The position numbers were made by a program, and so were the translations under genes. The notes beneath the pieces were generated by a model. It ran no database searches. It was not told the DNA's origin and saw nothing but the letters and a program-made list of their open reading frames with translations. This document shows, piece after piece, positions 45,161 through 54,247 of a stretch of 64,000 bases of DNA (positions are counted from its first letter, which is position 1; every line of letters begins with the position of its first letter). The DNA comes from Anaerolineae bacterium (GTDB taxonomy: Bacteria > Chloroflexota > Anaerolineae > Caldilineales > Caldilineaceae), in contig JAUIHI010000008.1 of assembly GCA_030432295.1 (NCBI GenBank), positions 124,001-188,000 of the forward strand, written 5' to 3'.

Positions 45161-45252
45161 CCAGTGCAAAAACCGAGTTTTTGACGAAGGTGGCTGGGAA
45201 TCCCAGAAGTGAGTCGGCCTTAAAAACTCGGTTTTTGGGTTTCTTGCACTGG
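45161..45252. repeat. 92-bp inverted repeat (CCAGTGCAA ends)
   Basis: CCAGTGCAA and its inverse TTGCACTGG form the ends, followed inward by AACCGAGTTTTT/AAAAACTCGGTT. A small CTGGGATTCCCAG-type palindrome lies inside. No gene. It may be a MITE-like element or a long hairpin after uspA. Confidence 0.65.
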
Positions 45253-45279
45253 ACTCGAAAACCAATCCAAGAAAATCGA

Positions 45280-45319
45280 CAGGGCAGAGGCAATCGCGAT
45301 TGCCTCTGCCCTGTTTTTT
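45280..45319 (+). terminator. Rho-independent terminator after uspA
   Basis: A perfect 17-bp palindromic stem (GGGCAGAGGCAATCGC and inverse) is followed by TTTTTT. It also separates uspA from the convergent dehydrogenase. Confidence 0.9.
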
Positions 45320-45334
45320 CCACAGAACGGAAGA

Positions 45335-46234
45335 TTACTCGGCAGCCGCGCCGACGGTCACGCCGCTCAAATTTTCCAGGGCCTTGACCAGCGCGTGGTT
45401 GCCCTCTTCGCCCAGCCCCATCTGCTGCAACGTGCGGTAAAGGTTGAAGATCAGCCCGGTCGCCATCACCGGCACGCCCAGATCGTCGGCCTCTTTCAGA
45501 ATCAGGCGCACATCCTTCTGCTGCAAATTGATGGTGAATCCGGGCCGCCAGTCCCGGTTCATAATCTGGGGTCCCCGATTGGCCAGCATCCAGCTACCCG
45601 CCGCACCGCCGGTGACCGCATTCAGGCACTTCTCCAGGTCCACGCCACCCGCCTGGGCAAAGACCATCGCCTCGCACATAGCCAGGCAGTTGCCCACCAC
45701 CAAAATCTGGTTGACCAGCTTGACCGTCTGGCCCGCGCCCTGCGCGCCCACGTGGGTAATCGTCTTACCCATCGCCTGGAAAGCTGGCATAGCCCGCTCC
45801 ACATCTGCGTCTGCGCCGCCAATCATAATGCTCAGCGTGCCTTTGGCCGCGCCTTCGCTGCCGCCACTGATTGGCGCATCCAGCATCTGCACGCCTTTGG
45901 CGTTGAGTTGCTTGGCGATCTCAATCGTGGCCTGGGGGCTGATGGTGCTCATGTCGATGACCAGACTGCCCGATTTGGCCCCGTGGATGATGCCGTTCTC
46001 GCCCAGGATGACCGCCTCCACATCCGGCGTGTCGCTGACACAGGTGATGATAATATCGCTATTGGCGGCCACGTCCTGGGGACTGCTGCCGATGACTGCG
46101 CCGTCTTTCGCCAACTCTTCCGAGCGGCTGACTGTGCGGTTCCATACCCGCACGCTGAAGCCGTTTTTCAACAAATTGCGGACCATTCCTCGGCCCATAA
46201 TGCCCAGACCAACAAATCCGATGCGCTCAGCCAT
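45335..46234 (-). CDS. NAD(P)-dependent beta-hydroxyacid dehydrogenase (GarR/MmsB family)
   Basis: 299 residues. The NAD-binding GFVGLGIMGRGMVRNLLKNG opens the protein. DAPISGGSEGAAKGTLSIMIGG near residue 118 is the substrate-binding DxxxSGG motif. The catalytic lysine is in GQTVKLVNQ near residue 170. The family includes 3-hydroxyisobutyrate dehydrogenase and tartronate-semialdehyde reductase. GGAG lies about 9 nt before the ATG at 46234. Which acid it uses is not shown. Confidence 0.9.
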   Translation of the reverse strand: MAERIGFVGLGIMGRGMVRNLLKNGFSVRVWNRTVSRSEELAKDGAVIGSSPQDVAANSDIIITCVSDTPDVEAVILGENGIIHGAKSGSLVIDMSTISPQATIEIAKQLNAKGVQMLDAPISGGSEGAAKGTLSIMIGGADADVERAMPAFQAMGKTITHVGAQGAGQTVKLVNQILVVGNCLAMCEAMVFAQAGGVDLEKCLNAVTGGAAGSWMLANRGPQIMNRDWRPGFTINLQQKDVRLILKEADDLGVPVMATGLIFNLYRTLQQMGLGEEGNHALVKALENLSGVTVGAAAE

Positions 46235-46346
46235 TGGTTTTCTCCTCTGTGGGGGAATTCGATGATTGTTGTGTGGCACAACCTGTCTGCTTGCGCCACT
46301 GGTATAGGATAACAAAACAGGCCCGCTCTGTCGAGTTTCTTTTGCT

Positions 46347-46796
46347 TTACAGCCTGCTCTGCCCAATCGAAAAGAGGATGACCGTCAACAGCGCGCAGCC
46401 GATGGCCGCCAAGTGATAGCCGTTGATCCGCTCACCCATCAGCACAATCCCCACCAGCACAGAAGTGGTCAGAATCGAAAGCACCGCATAGAGCGCGTAG
46501 TGGCTGGCTCCGAAGCGGCTGTAGAGGAAGTAGAAGCCCAGGAAAGTGAAGTAGAAACCGGCTCCACTGACCAGTGCCCATTGCCAATTACGGCGCAGAT
46601 AGGCAGCCCCATCCACAGCAGGCATAAAGGGCATACTGACGCCGAAGGCGACGGCGCAGACGACCAGTGCGGAGAGGATGAATAAAAATGGGTTTGCGAC
46701 CACTTCCGCCTTGCGCTGGCCGAAGGCGAAGAGTCCATTGCCCACCGCGGCCAGCAGCGCTACGGAGAGGGCGGGGAGCAGGGAGGAGAGTTGCAT
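46347..46796 (-). CDS. Small EamA/DMT-type membrane protein
   Basis: 149 residues with five hydrophobic segments: a half-length member of the drug/metabolite transporter superfamily. The last span has ERINGYHLAAIGCALLTVI, typical of EamA repeats. Half-size proteins work as dimers. AAGGA precedes the ATG at 46796. Divergent from the mtnA leader. Substrate unknown. Confidence 0.78.
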   Translation of the reverse strand: MQLSSLLPALSVALLAAVGNGLFAFGQRKAEVVANPFLFILSALVVCAVAFGVSMPFMPAVDGAAYLRRNWQWALVSGAGFYFTFLGFYFLYSRFGASHYALYAVLSILTTSVLVGIVLMGERINGYHLAAIGCALLTVILFSIGQSRL

Positions 46797-46822
46797 CGTA
46801 TGAGTTCCTTTGGTAGTTTTTT

Positions 46823-46851
46823 TTGACACGCACATCTGCCTGTGCTAGTCT
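46823..46851 (+). promoter_or_regulatory. Sigma-70-type promoter of the mtnA leader
   Basis: TTGACA and TAGTCT are separated by exactly 17 nt, one of the best promoter matches in the window. Transcription would start near 46858, about 380 nt upstream of the mtnA ATG. Confidence 0.7.
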
Positions 46852-46857
46852 ACTCGT

Positions 46858-47155
46858 CGCGTCTATCGTTGACGAAATCATATAGCACCTGTTTTTCAGC
46901 ACGAGGGGAAGGGAAGATGCCTCCCCCCGGCAACCCACCGGAGCCCTGGTACACGGTTGCTGCAAGTTGCGTTTGGCTGTTCGTCCCTCTGTCCGCCGGG
47001 AATTTTCCCCCGCCCAGACGGTTCGACAGCCCGCAGTTGCAGCAGACCACCAACCGGCCCAACGGTACGAATGTTTTGGGTTGTTTGTGTCTGACATTGC
47101 AACACCTGCGCCACGCAACGCCCTCCTGCTTTCAGGGGGCGTTTTTTTGTGCCGT
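46858..47155 (+). ncRNA. Structured leader RNA upstream of mtnA, possible SAM-class riboswitch
   Basis: Between the promoter and a strong terminator lie about 300 nt without a gene. The segment GGGAAGATGCC...CCCGGCAACCCACCGG...ACGGTTGCTGC near 46905-46975 recalls the CGGCAACC core and P3 of SAM-I/SAM-IV aptamers, and the downstream genes handle SAM metabolism. The SAM-I kink-turn is not seen, so a SAM-I call is not justified; SAM-IV-like or a new class are open. Confidence 0.4.
47123..47155 (+). terminator. Terminator inside the mtnA leader
   Basis: ACGCCC and GGGCGT form a stem extended by one bulge, followed by TTTTTTT, 86 nt before the mtnA start. Its position fits a transcription attenuator controlled by the leader RNA. 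Confidence 0.8.
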
Positions 47156-47164
47156 GAGTTTTTA

Positions 47165-47227
47165 ACCACCAAGACACAAAGGCACGAAGTTAATTTGCTT
47201 TTCTTTGTGGCTTCGTGCCTTTGTGGT
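47165..47227. repeat. Foldback repeat (ACACAAAGGCACGAAG theme)
   Basis: ACACAAAGGCACGAAG is inverted as CTTCGTGCCTTTGTG with a 21-nt loop, directly before the mtnA ribosome site AAGGAGG. The same theme is common between cyanobacterial genes. Confidence 0.8.
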
Positions 47228-47240
47228 AAAGGAGGGTTCC

Positions 47241-48314
47241 ATGCGTACAGTCTTTTGGGAAGACGACAAAGTCAAAATGATCGACCAGCGGCTGCTGCCC
47301 GGCGAATTTGTCATCGCCGAGTTTGAGACAGTGGAAGGGGTCGCCCGCAGCATCAACGAAATGTATGTGCGGGGCGCGCCGGCCATCGGCGCCACGGGCG
47401 CGTTTGGGATGGCCCTGGCCGCCCAGAACAGCCCGGCCATCGACCGGAACAGTCTCCTGGCCGACCTGGCCGCGGCCAAAGAATTGCTGGACGCGGCCCG
47501 TCCCACCGCGGTCAACCTGACCTGGGGAACCCGCCGCCTTCTGGAACTGGCCGAGCGTACGCTTCTGCCCGAACTGGACGATATCCGCTCCGCGCTGCTG
47601 GCCGAGGCCCAGGCCCTGGCCGACGAGGATGTGGAGATCAACCGGCGCATGGGTTTCAACGGCGCGGCGGTCATCCCGGAAGGGGCGAATCTCCTCCACC
47701 ACTGCAATACCGGCGCGCTGGCCGCGGTCGATTTTGGCACGGCTTTGGGCGTGGCCTTCGCCTGCCAGGAGCAGGGCAAGCCGATTCACGTCTGGGTGGA
47801 CGAGACCCGGCCCCGGCTGCAAGGCGCACGGCTCACTGCCTGGGAGCTGATGCGGGCCGAGATTCCCATGCATCTGATCGCGGACAACGCTGCGGGCCAT
47901 TTGATGCGCACGGGCAAAGTGGATGTGGTCATCTTTGGCGCGGACCGGGTGGCGGCCAACGGCGACGCGGCCAACAAAATCGGCACCTACAAACTGGCGG
48001 TGGTGGCACGGGAGAACGGCATCCCCGTCTACTGCGTGGCCCCCACCAGCACAGTGGACCTGAACCTGGCCCACGGCGACCTGATTCCGATTGAGGAGCG
48101 GGGTGCGGAGGAAGTGACCGGCATCGGTGAAAAACTGATTGCCCCCGAGGGCGTGCCCGTCTACAACCCGGCCTTTGACGTGACCCCCCATCGCTATCTG
48201 ACCGGCATCGTCACTGAAGAGGGCATCTGCTACCCGCCTTTCACAAAGAGCCTGGCAGAGGCGGTTGGGAAGGCCCAGGCACGAGTCGAAGAGAATCGAA
48301 AAGCTAGAGGATGA
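47241..48314 (+). CDS. mtnA: S-methyl-5-thioribose-1-phosphate isomerase
   Basis: 357 residues. Hallmarks are [17 protein letters not shown] near residue 47, HHCNTGALA with the catalytic cysteine near residue 154, DNAAGHLM near residue 215, and [19 protein letters not shown] near residue 235 with the catalytic aspartate. It converts methylthioribose-1-phosphate to methylthioribulose-1-phosphate in methionine salvage. Start 47241 has AAGGAGG 6 nt upstream. No mtnBCD follow here, so other salvage genes must be elsewhere. The leader carries a terminator (possible SAM control). Confidence 0.93.
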   Translation: MRTVFWEDDKVKMIDQRLLPGEFVIAEFETVEGVARSINEMYVRGAPAIGATGAFGMALAAQNSPAIDRNSLLADLAAAKELLDAARPTAVNLTWGTRRLLELAERTLLPELDDIRSALLAEAQALADEDVEINRRMGFNGAAVIPEGANLLHHCNTGALAAVDFGTALGVAFACQEQGKPIHVWVDETRPRLQGARLTAWELMRAEIPMHLIADNAAGHLMRTGKVDVVIFGADRVAANGDAANKIGTYKLAVVARENGIPVYCVAPTSTVDLNLAHGDLIPIEERGAEEVTGIGEKLIAPEGVPVYNPAFDVTPHRYLTGIVTEEGICYPPFTKSLAEAVGKAQARVEENRKARG

Positions 48315-48371
48315 TGAGATGCTGGGATGCTGGGATGATGACGTATTCCATCATCCCAGCATCTCATCATC
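48310..48371. repeat. Foldback repeat (GATGAGATGCTGGGATG family)
   Basis: GATGATGAGATGCTGGGATG is inverted at 48352-48371 with tandem units in the left arm. It covers the mtnA stop and the gap to the LOG gene. Related copies: 6271-6324 and 50520-50575. Confidence 0.85.
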
Positions 48372-48388
48372 TTTTCCGTAGGGAAAAT

Positions 48389-48982
48389 ATGAACCAATTC
48401 TCACACATCTGCGTTTACTGCGGAGCCAGCGATGGCGTCAACGGCGAATATCTGGCGGGGGCGTCTGCCTTGGGCGCGGAGATGGCCCGCCGCGGCTTTG
48501 GTCTGGTCTACGGGGGCGGCATTGTGGGGCTGATGGGTGCGGTGGCCCGGGGCGTGGCCGAAAATGGCGGCGCTGTGTACGGGGTGATTCCCACGGCGCT
48601 GATGCCGAAGGAAGTCTCTGGCCCGCCCATCGGCACCCTGGAAGTCGTCGATTCTATGCATATCCGCAAGGCGCGTATGGCCGAACTGGCCGACGCATTC
48701 ATAGCTCTGCCCGGTGGCTTCGGCACCCTGGAAGAGTTGTTCGAGACGATCACCTGGACCCAATTGGGCATCCACCGCAAGCCGATTGGCCTGCTCAATA
48801 TCGCGGGTTTCTACGATCCGCTGCTGGCGATGATCGAACATTCGATTGAGCAGGGCTTTGTGCGGGAGAAATACCGCGGACTACTGGTCGCCGAGAGCGA
48901 CCCGGCTGCCCTGCTGGACAGGCTGGAAGTCCACGAAGCGCCGGACGGGTTTATGCGTTGGATGGCGAAGGAAGAAGTGTGA
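48389..48982 (+). CDS. LOG family nucleotide 5'-monophosphate phosphoribohydrolase
   Basis: 197 residues with the Rossmann-like LOG fold: CVYCGASDG at the N-terminus, VYGGGIVGLMG near residue 42, MHIRKARMAELADAF near residue 89 and PGGFGTLEELFE near residue 107, which bears the catalytic glutamate. The family removes the ribose phosphate from cytokinin- or purine-type nucleotides. The ATG at 48389 has AGGGA upstream; a longer frame would be repeat-encoded. Between salvage genes, a purine role is plausible. Confidence 0.9.
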   Translation: MNQFSHICVYCGASDGVNGEYLAGASALGAEMARRGFGLVYGGGIVGLMGAVARGVAENGGAVYGVIPTALMPKEVSGPPIGTLEVVDSMHIRKARMAELADAFIALPGGFGTLEELFETITWTQLGIHRKPIGLLNIAGFYDPLLAMIEHSIEQGFVREKYRGLLVAESDPAALLDRLEVHEAPDGFMRWMAKEEV

Positions 48983-49038
48983 ATCGAGGCCGACGGCAGC
49001 GGCGGCGTCACGGAAACACGATTGGACGCGCTTTTATT

Positions 49039-49554
49039 AGGACGCTGATGAACGCAGAGTAACGCTGATTTTTTTGATTTATCTGCATTTGAGTTTGTCT
49101 TGGGCGGTGTAGAAGGATGGCGTACAAACATTCAGAAATTACGAATGTCATTCTTGGCGCTTTCTACGATGTGTACAACTATTTCGGCTACGGCTTTCTG
49201 GAGAAGGTCTACCGGAAAGCAATGGTTTTGGAAATCAGAAGACTCGGCCTGTTTGTGGCCGATGAAGTACAAATTCCTGTCTATTATCACGGAGCGCTGA
49301 TCGCAGACTATTACGCCGACTTAATTGTAGCTGATAAAGTGATTGTCGAACTGAAAGCTGTGAATGGCCTTTTGGACGAACACGAAGCTCAATTACTCAA
49401 CTATCTGCGCGCAACTACTTATGAGGTCGGTCTGCTGCTTAACTTCGGACCCAAACCAATCCATTTTCGCAAAGCCTACGATAACAGTCGCAAAGGCGCG
49501 ATGAAGTGGCAAAACCAATCTTAATCAGCGTTTATCCGCGTTCATCAGCGTCCT
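49039..49554. mobile_element. GxxExxY gene framed by 32-bp inverted repeats
   Basis: The left arm 49039-49070 and right arm 49523-49554 are inverted copies identical at 29 of 32 bases (AGGACGCTGATGAACGC core). The right arm covers the stop codon. Only the GxxExxY gene lies inside. The base composition is clearly more AT-rich than neighbours. No clear target duplication is seen. It may be a mobile unit; inferred. Confidence 0.55.
49117..49524 (+). CDS. GxxExxY protein (PD-(D/E)XK nuclease-like)
   Basis: 135 residues. It contains [11 protein letters not shown] near residue 26, the family-defining GxxExxY. A possible nuclease core, [20 protein letters not shown], near residue 65 has a D-x(n)-ExK pattern. 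LLNYLRAT and GLLLNFG complete the family profile. A nuclease-like fold is usually proposed; activity is unproven. From general knowledge these genes often sit in short repeats, as here. Codon use is more AT-rich than flanking genes, suggesting transfer. Confidence 0.87.
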   Translation: MAYKHSEITNVILGAFYDVYNYFGYGFLEKVYRKAMVLEIRRLGLFVADEVQIPVYYHGALIADYYADLIVADKVIVELKAVNGLLDEHEAQLLNYLRATTYEVGLLLNFGPKPIHFRKAYDNSRKGAMKWQNQS

Positions 49555-49573
49555 ACTTTTCTTTGAGGTGTTT

Positions 49574-50533
49574 ATGTCTATTGTTGTGACCGGTTCGATT
49601 GCCTATGACTATCTGATGAGCTTCCCCGGCAAGTTCACGGACCAGATTGTGCCAGACAAACTGGCTCGGCTGAGTGTCAGCTTTCTTGTAGACGAGATGA
49701 CCAAGCATCGGGGCGGGGTGGCTCCCAACATCGCCTATTCCATGCGGCTGCTGGGCGGCGACCCGATTATCCTGGGCACAGTCGGCCAGGACTTTGGCGA
49801 CTATCGGGCCTGGCTGGAGGAGAACGGCATCCGCACAGACCAGATTGTTGTCATCCCGGAGAAGTTCACGGCCAGCTTCTTTGTCAATACAGATGTGGAG
49901 CAGAATCAGATCGCCAGCTTCTACACCGGCGCGATGGCCGACTCCAAAGACGTTTCCCTGGCCAGCCGTGGACTGACCGACGCGGATGTGGTGATTATCA
50001 GCCCCAACGACCCGGCGGCGATGCTCAACTACGCCCAGGAGTGCCGCACCCTCGGCATCCCCTTCGCCTATGATCCCAGCCAGCAGACGGCCCGGCTCAG
50101 CGGCGAGGACCTGCGCGGCAGCATTCCCGGCGCGGCCTATCTGATGGTCAACGACTACGAACTGGCCGTCATTCAGGAAAAGACCGGCTGGGACCTGGCC
50201 CGCATCCGCACCGAAGTGGATACGCTGATCGTCACCGAAGGCGAGAAGGGCAGTGTCATCTACCGGGGAACGACTGTGACCCGCATCCCGATTGCGCCGC
50301 CCAGCCACGTGGCCGAGCCGACCGGCGCGGGGGACGCCTACCGGGGTGGCTTCTTTGCGGCCCTCAGTGCGGGGCTGCCGGTGGAAGTCTGCGGACGGGT
50401 CGGCGCGCTGTGCAGCACGTATGTGTTGGAGCAGGTGGGTACGTCGAATCACCGGTTTTCGGTAGGGGAGTTTGTGAAGCGGTATGAGAGTGCGTTTGGG
50501 GTTGAACCAGCCCTACAAAGGATGATGAGATAA
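49574..50533 (+). CDS. PfkB-family kinase, adenosine-kinase-like
   Basis: 319 residues. [16 protein letters not shown] near residue 48 and [16 protein letters not shown] near residue 255 are the PfkB signatures, with catalytic aspartate in [12 protein letters not shown] replaces the ribokinase NExE motif. GAGGTG lies about 5 nt before the ATG at 49574. Because ahcY and metK follow, adenosine removal after SAH hydrolysis is a sensible role, but sugar kinases of the same fold cannot be ruled out by sequence. Confidence 0.78.
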   Translation: MSIVVTGSIAYDYLMSFPGKFTDQIVPDKLARLSVSFLVDEMTKHRGGVAPNIAYSMRLLGGDPIILGTVGQDFGDYRAWLEENGIRTDQIVVIPEKFTASFFVNTDVEQNQIASFYTGAMADSKDVSLASRGLTDADVVIISPNDPAAMLNYAQECRTLGIPFAYDPSQQTARLSGEDLRGSIPGAAYLMVNDYELAVIQEKTGWDLARIRTEVDTLIVTEGEKGSVIYRGTTVTRIPIAPPSHVAEPTGAGDAYRGGFFAALSAGLPVEVCGRVGALCSTYVLEQVGTSNHRFSVGEFVKRYESAFGVEPALQRMMR

Positions 50534-50537
50534 TGAG

Positions 50538-51320
50538 ATGATGAACGCCCCAGCATCGCATCATCCCAGCATCTCCCGTCTGCGCGAAATCATGCGGGTC
50601 GATCCGGTCTGGTCCGCCTACGCCCTGGCCGACCTGCGGGAAGATCTGCTGCCCTATTGCCGTTGGACGGTGGCGGGCGACGGGCTGGCGCTGATCTTCA
50701 CCGGGCTGGAGCCGCCGATTCTGTTGACCGTCGGCCCGCCAGAAGATGTGGCCGAGGCACTAGCGGGGGCAAAACTGCCAGAGGAAGTCTATTTGAGCGT
50801 GCGCCACGAGCATCTGCCCGCCATCGAGGGCTGGTACGACGCAAGCGAGCACCGGGTGATGGTTCGTATGGCGTTGGGCGAGGAGGTCAGCCTGCCGCCC
50901 GTGGAGCAGCCCTTGACCCGTCTCCTGCTCGCAGACGTGCCGCGGGTGGAAGCGCTGATCGCCCAGGGTGGTCCCTATGCGCCGGATGGATTCGCGCCCT
51001 ATCAGGTGGAAGACGGATTTTTCTTCGGTGTGGAGGATAACTCCGGCGGGCTGGCTGCCATCGGCGGAACCCACATTCTCAACTACGCGGAGGGCGTGGC
51101 GGCCATCGGAAATGTCTACACCCGTTCTGACTGCCGGGGCAAAGGCTATGCCCGAGCCATCACCACCGAGCTTGTATCCCAGTTGCGGGCCGCGGGCCTG
51201 CCGTTGCTTGTGTTGAATGTGAACAGCGAAAATCAGATCGCCCGGAAGTTGTACGATTCGTTGGGCTTTGTGGAACACTGTTCATTTGTAGAAGGAAGTG
51301 TAAGAAAGCGTAGTGCGTAG
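50538..51320 (+). CDS. GNAT family N-acetyltransferase
   Basis: 260 residues, with a GNAT domain in the second half: VAAIGNVYTRSDCRGKGYARAIT near residue 190 is motif A, and LNVNSENQIARKLYDSLGFVEH near residue 228 is motif B. The first half resembles a degenerate GNAT. If ATG 50538 is the start, the first 13 residues are encoded by the GATGAGAT repeat; ATG 50592 (MRVDPVWSAYALADL) begins the conserved part and is the likely ancestral start. Acceptor unknown. Confidence 0.8.
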   Translation: MMNAPASHHPSISRLREIMRVDPVWSAYALADLREDLLPYCRWTVAGDGLALIFTGLEPPILLTVGPPEDVAEALAGAKLPEEVYLSVRHEHLPAIEGWYDASEHRVMVRMALGEEVSLPPVEQPLTRLLLADVPRVEALIAQGGPYAPDGFAPYQVEDGFFFGVEDNSGGLAAIGGTHILNYAEGVAAIGNVYTRSDCRGKGYARAITTELVSQLRAAGLPLLVLNVNSENQIARKLYDSLGFVEHCSFVEGSVRKRSA

Positions 51321-51380
51321 TACGTGGACTGGCAGTGATGAGGAATCTGTATTCACTGAATTGGAAATGATGAAATGTGA

Positions 51381-52781
<1,401 letters not shown>

Positions 52782-52787
52782 AATTTG

Positions 52788-52844
52788 CTGCGTGCTGCGT
52801 ACTACGTGAAATGGGTCCCATTTCACGTAGTACGCAGCACGCAG
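52788..52844. repeat. Perfect 28-bp palindrome between ahcY and metK
   Basis: Arms 52788-52815 and 52817-52844 are exact inverses around a single central T. The arm contains CTGCGTGCTGCGTACTACG. No T tract follows, so simple termination is unlikely. The CGCAGCACGCAG theme recurs at 37538-37565 and 51455. Confidence 0.9.
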
Positions 52845-52897
52845 TTGACAGAAGAAATCATCCGCTATTTGCGCTACTTTCCCTACGGAGGAATCCA

Positions 52898-54133
52898 ATG
52901 AGCACAACCTTCATGACCTCCCCGTCCCTGCTCTTTACCAGCGAGTCGGTGACGGAAGGCCACCCGGATAAGATGTGCGACCAGATCAGCGATGCTGTGC
53001 TGGACGCGATTTTCGAGCAGGACCCCAACGCCCGCGTCGCCTGCGAGACAGCCATCAAGACCGGCTTTGTGATGCTGCTGGGCGAGATTACCACCACCGC
53101 CTATGTGGATATGGACAGTCTGGTGCGCCAGGTGGTCAAGGACATCGGCTTTGACGCCAGCGACAAGGGCTTCGACGGCAACACCTGCGGCGTGCAGGTG
53201 GCTGTGGCTTCCCAAAGCCCGGACATTGCGATGGGCGTGGACCGGGCCGCCGAGTACAAAGTGGGCAGCCTGGATATGGAGGACGACGAGATCGAGGCTG
53301 TGGGTGCGGGCGATCAGGGCATGATGTTTGGCTTTGCCTGCAACGAAACTGCAACCCTTATGCCCATGCCCATCTACCTGGCCCACAAACTGGCCCGCCG
53401 CCTCACCGAAGTCCGCAAGCAGGGCATTCTCCCCTGGCTGCGTCCCGATGGAAAATCCCAGGTCACAATCGAATACGCCTATGGCAAGCCTAAGCGGGTG
53501 CATACGGTTCTCATCAGCACCCAGCACTCGCCGGAGATCAGCCAGGACGAGATTCGCCGGGAGATCATCGAAAAAGTGATCGATCCGGTCCTGCCCGCCG
53601 AAATGGTGGACAAAGACCTGCTCATTTACGTCAATCCCACTGGCCGATTTGTGGTCGGCGGGCCAATGGGCGACGCGGGGCTGACCGGGCGCAAAATTAT
53701 TGTGGACACCTACGGCGGAATGGGCCGTCACGGCGGCGGCGCGTTCAGCGGCAAGGACTGCACCAAAGTGGACCGCAGCGCGGCCTACGCGGCGCGCTGG
53801 GTTGCCAAAAATGTGGTGGCTGCGGGTCTGGCCGACCGCTGCGAAATCCAGCTTGCCTATGCCATCGGTGTGGCCCGCCCGTTGAGCATAAATGTGGAGA
53901 CCTTCGGCACAGGCACCATCAACGACGAGCGCATTGCCGAGCTGATCGGCCAGCACTTCGACCTGCGCCCTGGCGCGATCATCCACGACCTGGACCTGCG
54001 CCGCCCCATCTACCGGCAGACAGCCGCCTACGGCCACTTTGGCCGGGACGACATCAGCCTGCCCTGGGAAGATACGGGCCGGGCTGCTGGGCTGCGCCAG
54101 GCCGCTGGTATCAGCGAGAAAACAGCCGCGTAA
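52898..54133 (+). CDS. metK: S-adenosylmethionine synthetase
   Basis: 411 residues. [20 protein letters not shown] near residue 13 opens the protein, [12 protein letters not shown] near residue 130 is signature 1, and [19 protein letters not shown] near residue 282 is signature 2. It makes SAM from methionine and ATP. CGGAGGA lies 6 nt before the ATG at 52898; the open frame upstream is the palindrome. Together with ahcY, the PfkB kinase and mtnA it forms a methyl-cycle/salvage cluster. Confidence 0.96.
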   Translation: MSTTFMTSPSLLFTSESVTEGHPDKMCDQISDAVLDAIFEQDPNARVACETAIKTGFVMLLGEITTTAYVDMDSLVRQVVKDIGFDASDKGFDGNTCGVQVAVASQSPDIAMGVDRAAEYKVGSLDMEDDEIEAVGAGDQGMMFGFACNETATLMPMPIYLAHKLARRLTEVRKQGILPWLRPDGKSQVTIEYAYGKPKRVHTVLISTQHSPEISQDEIRREIIEKVIDPVLPAEMVDKDLLIYVNPTGRFVVGGPMGDAGLTGRKIIVDTYGGMGRHGGGAFSGKDCTKVDRSAAYAARWVAKNVVAAGLADRCEIQLAYAIGVARPLSINVETFGTGTINDERIAELIGQHFDLRPGAIIHDLDLRRPIYRQTAAYGHFGRDDISLPWEDTGRAAGLRQAAGISEKTAA

Positions 54134-54163
54134 TTGCCCCGACTTCTGTCAGGATAAAAGAAC

Positions 54164-54201
54164 GGGATGGGGCGCTCGTTTGATAGGCCCCATCCCATTT
54201 T
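54164..54201 (+). terminator. Terminator of metK
   Basis: GGGATGGGGC and its exact inverse GCCCCATCCC with a 13-nt loop, followed by ATTTTC. It lies 30 nt after the metK stop. Confidence 0.8.
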
Positions 54202-54247
54202 CCCATTCCTCCTTCCATTCCAACCCATTCAATCAGGTGTATTTCCA

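Noticed and set aside
46890-46990. Firm SAM-I riboswitch call
   Set aside because: The CGGCAACC core is present but the kink-turn sequence of SAM-I is not, and I could not pair a convincing P1 helix.
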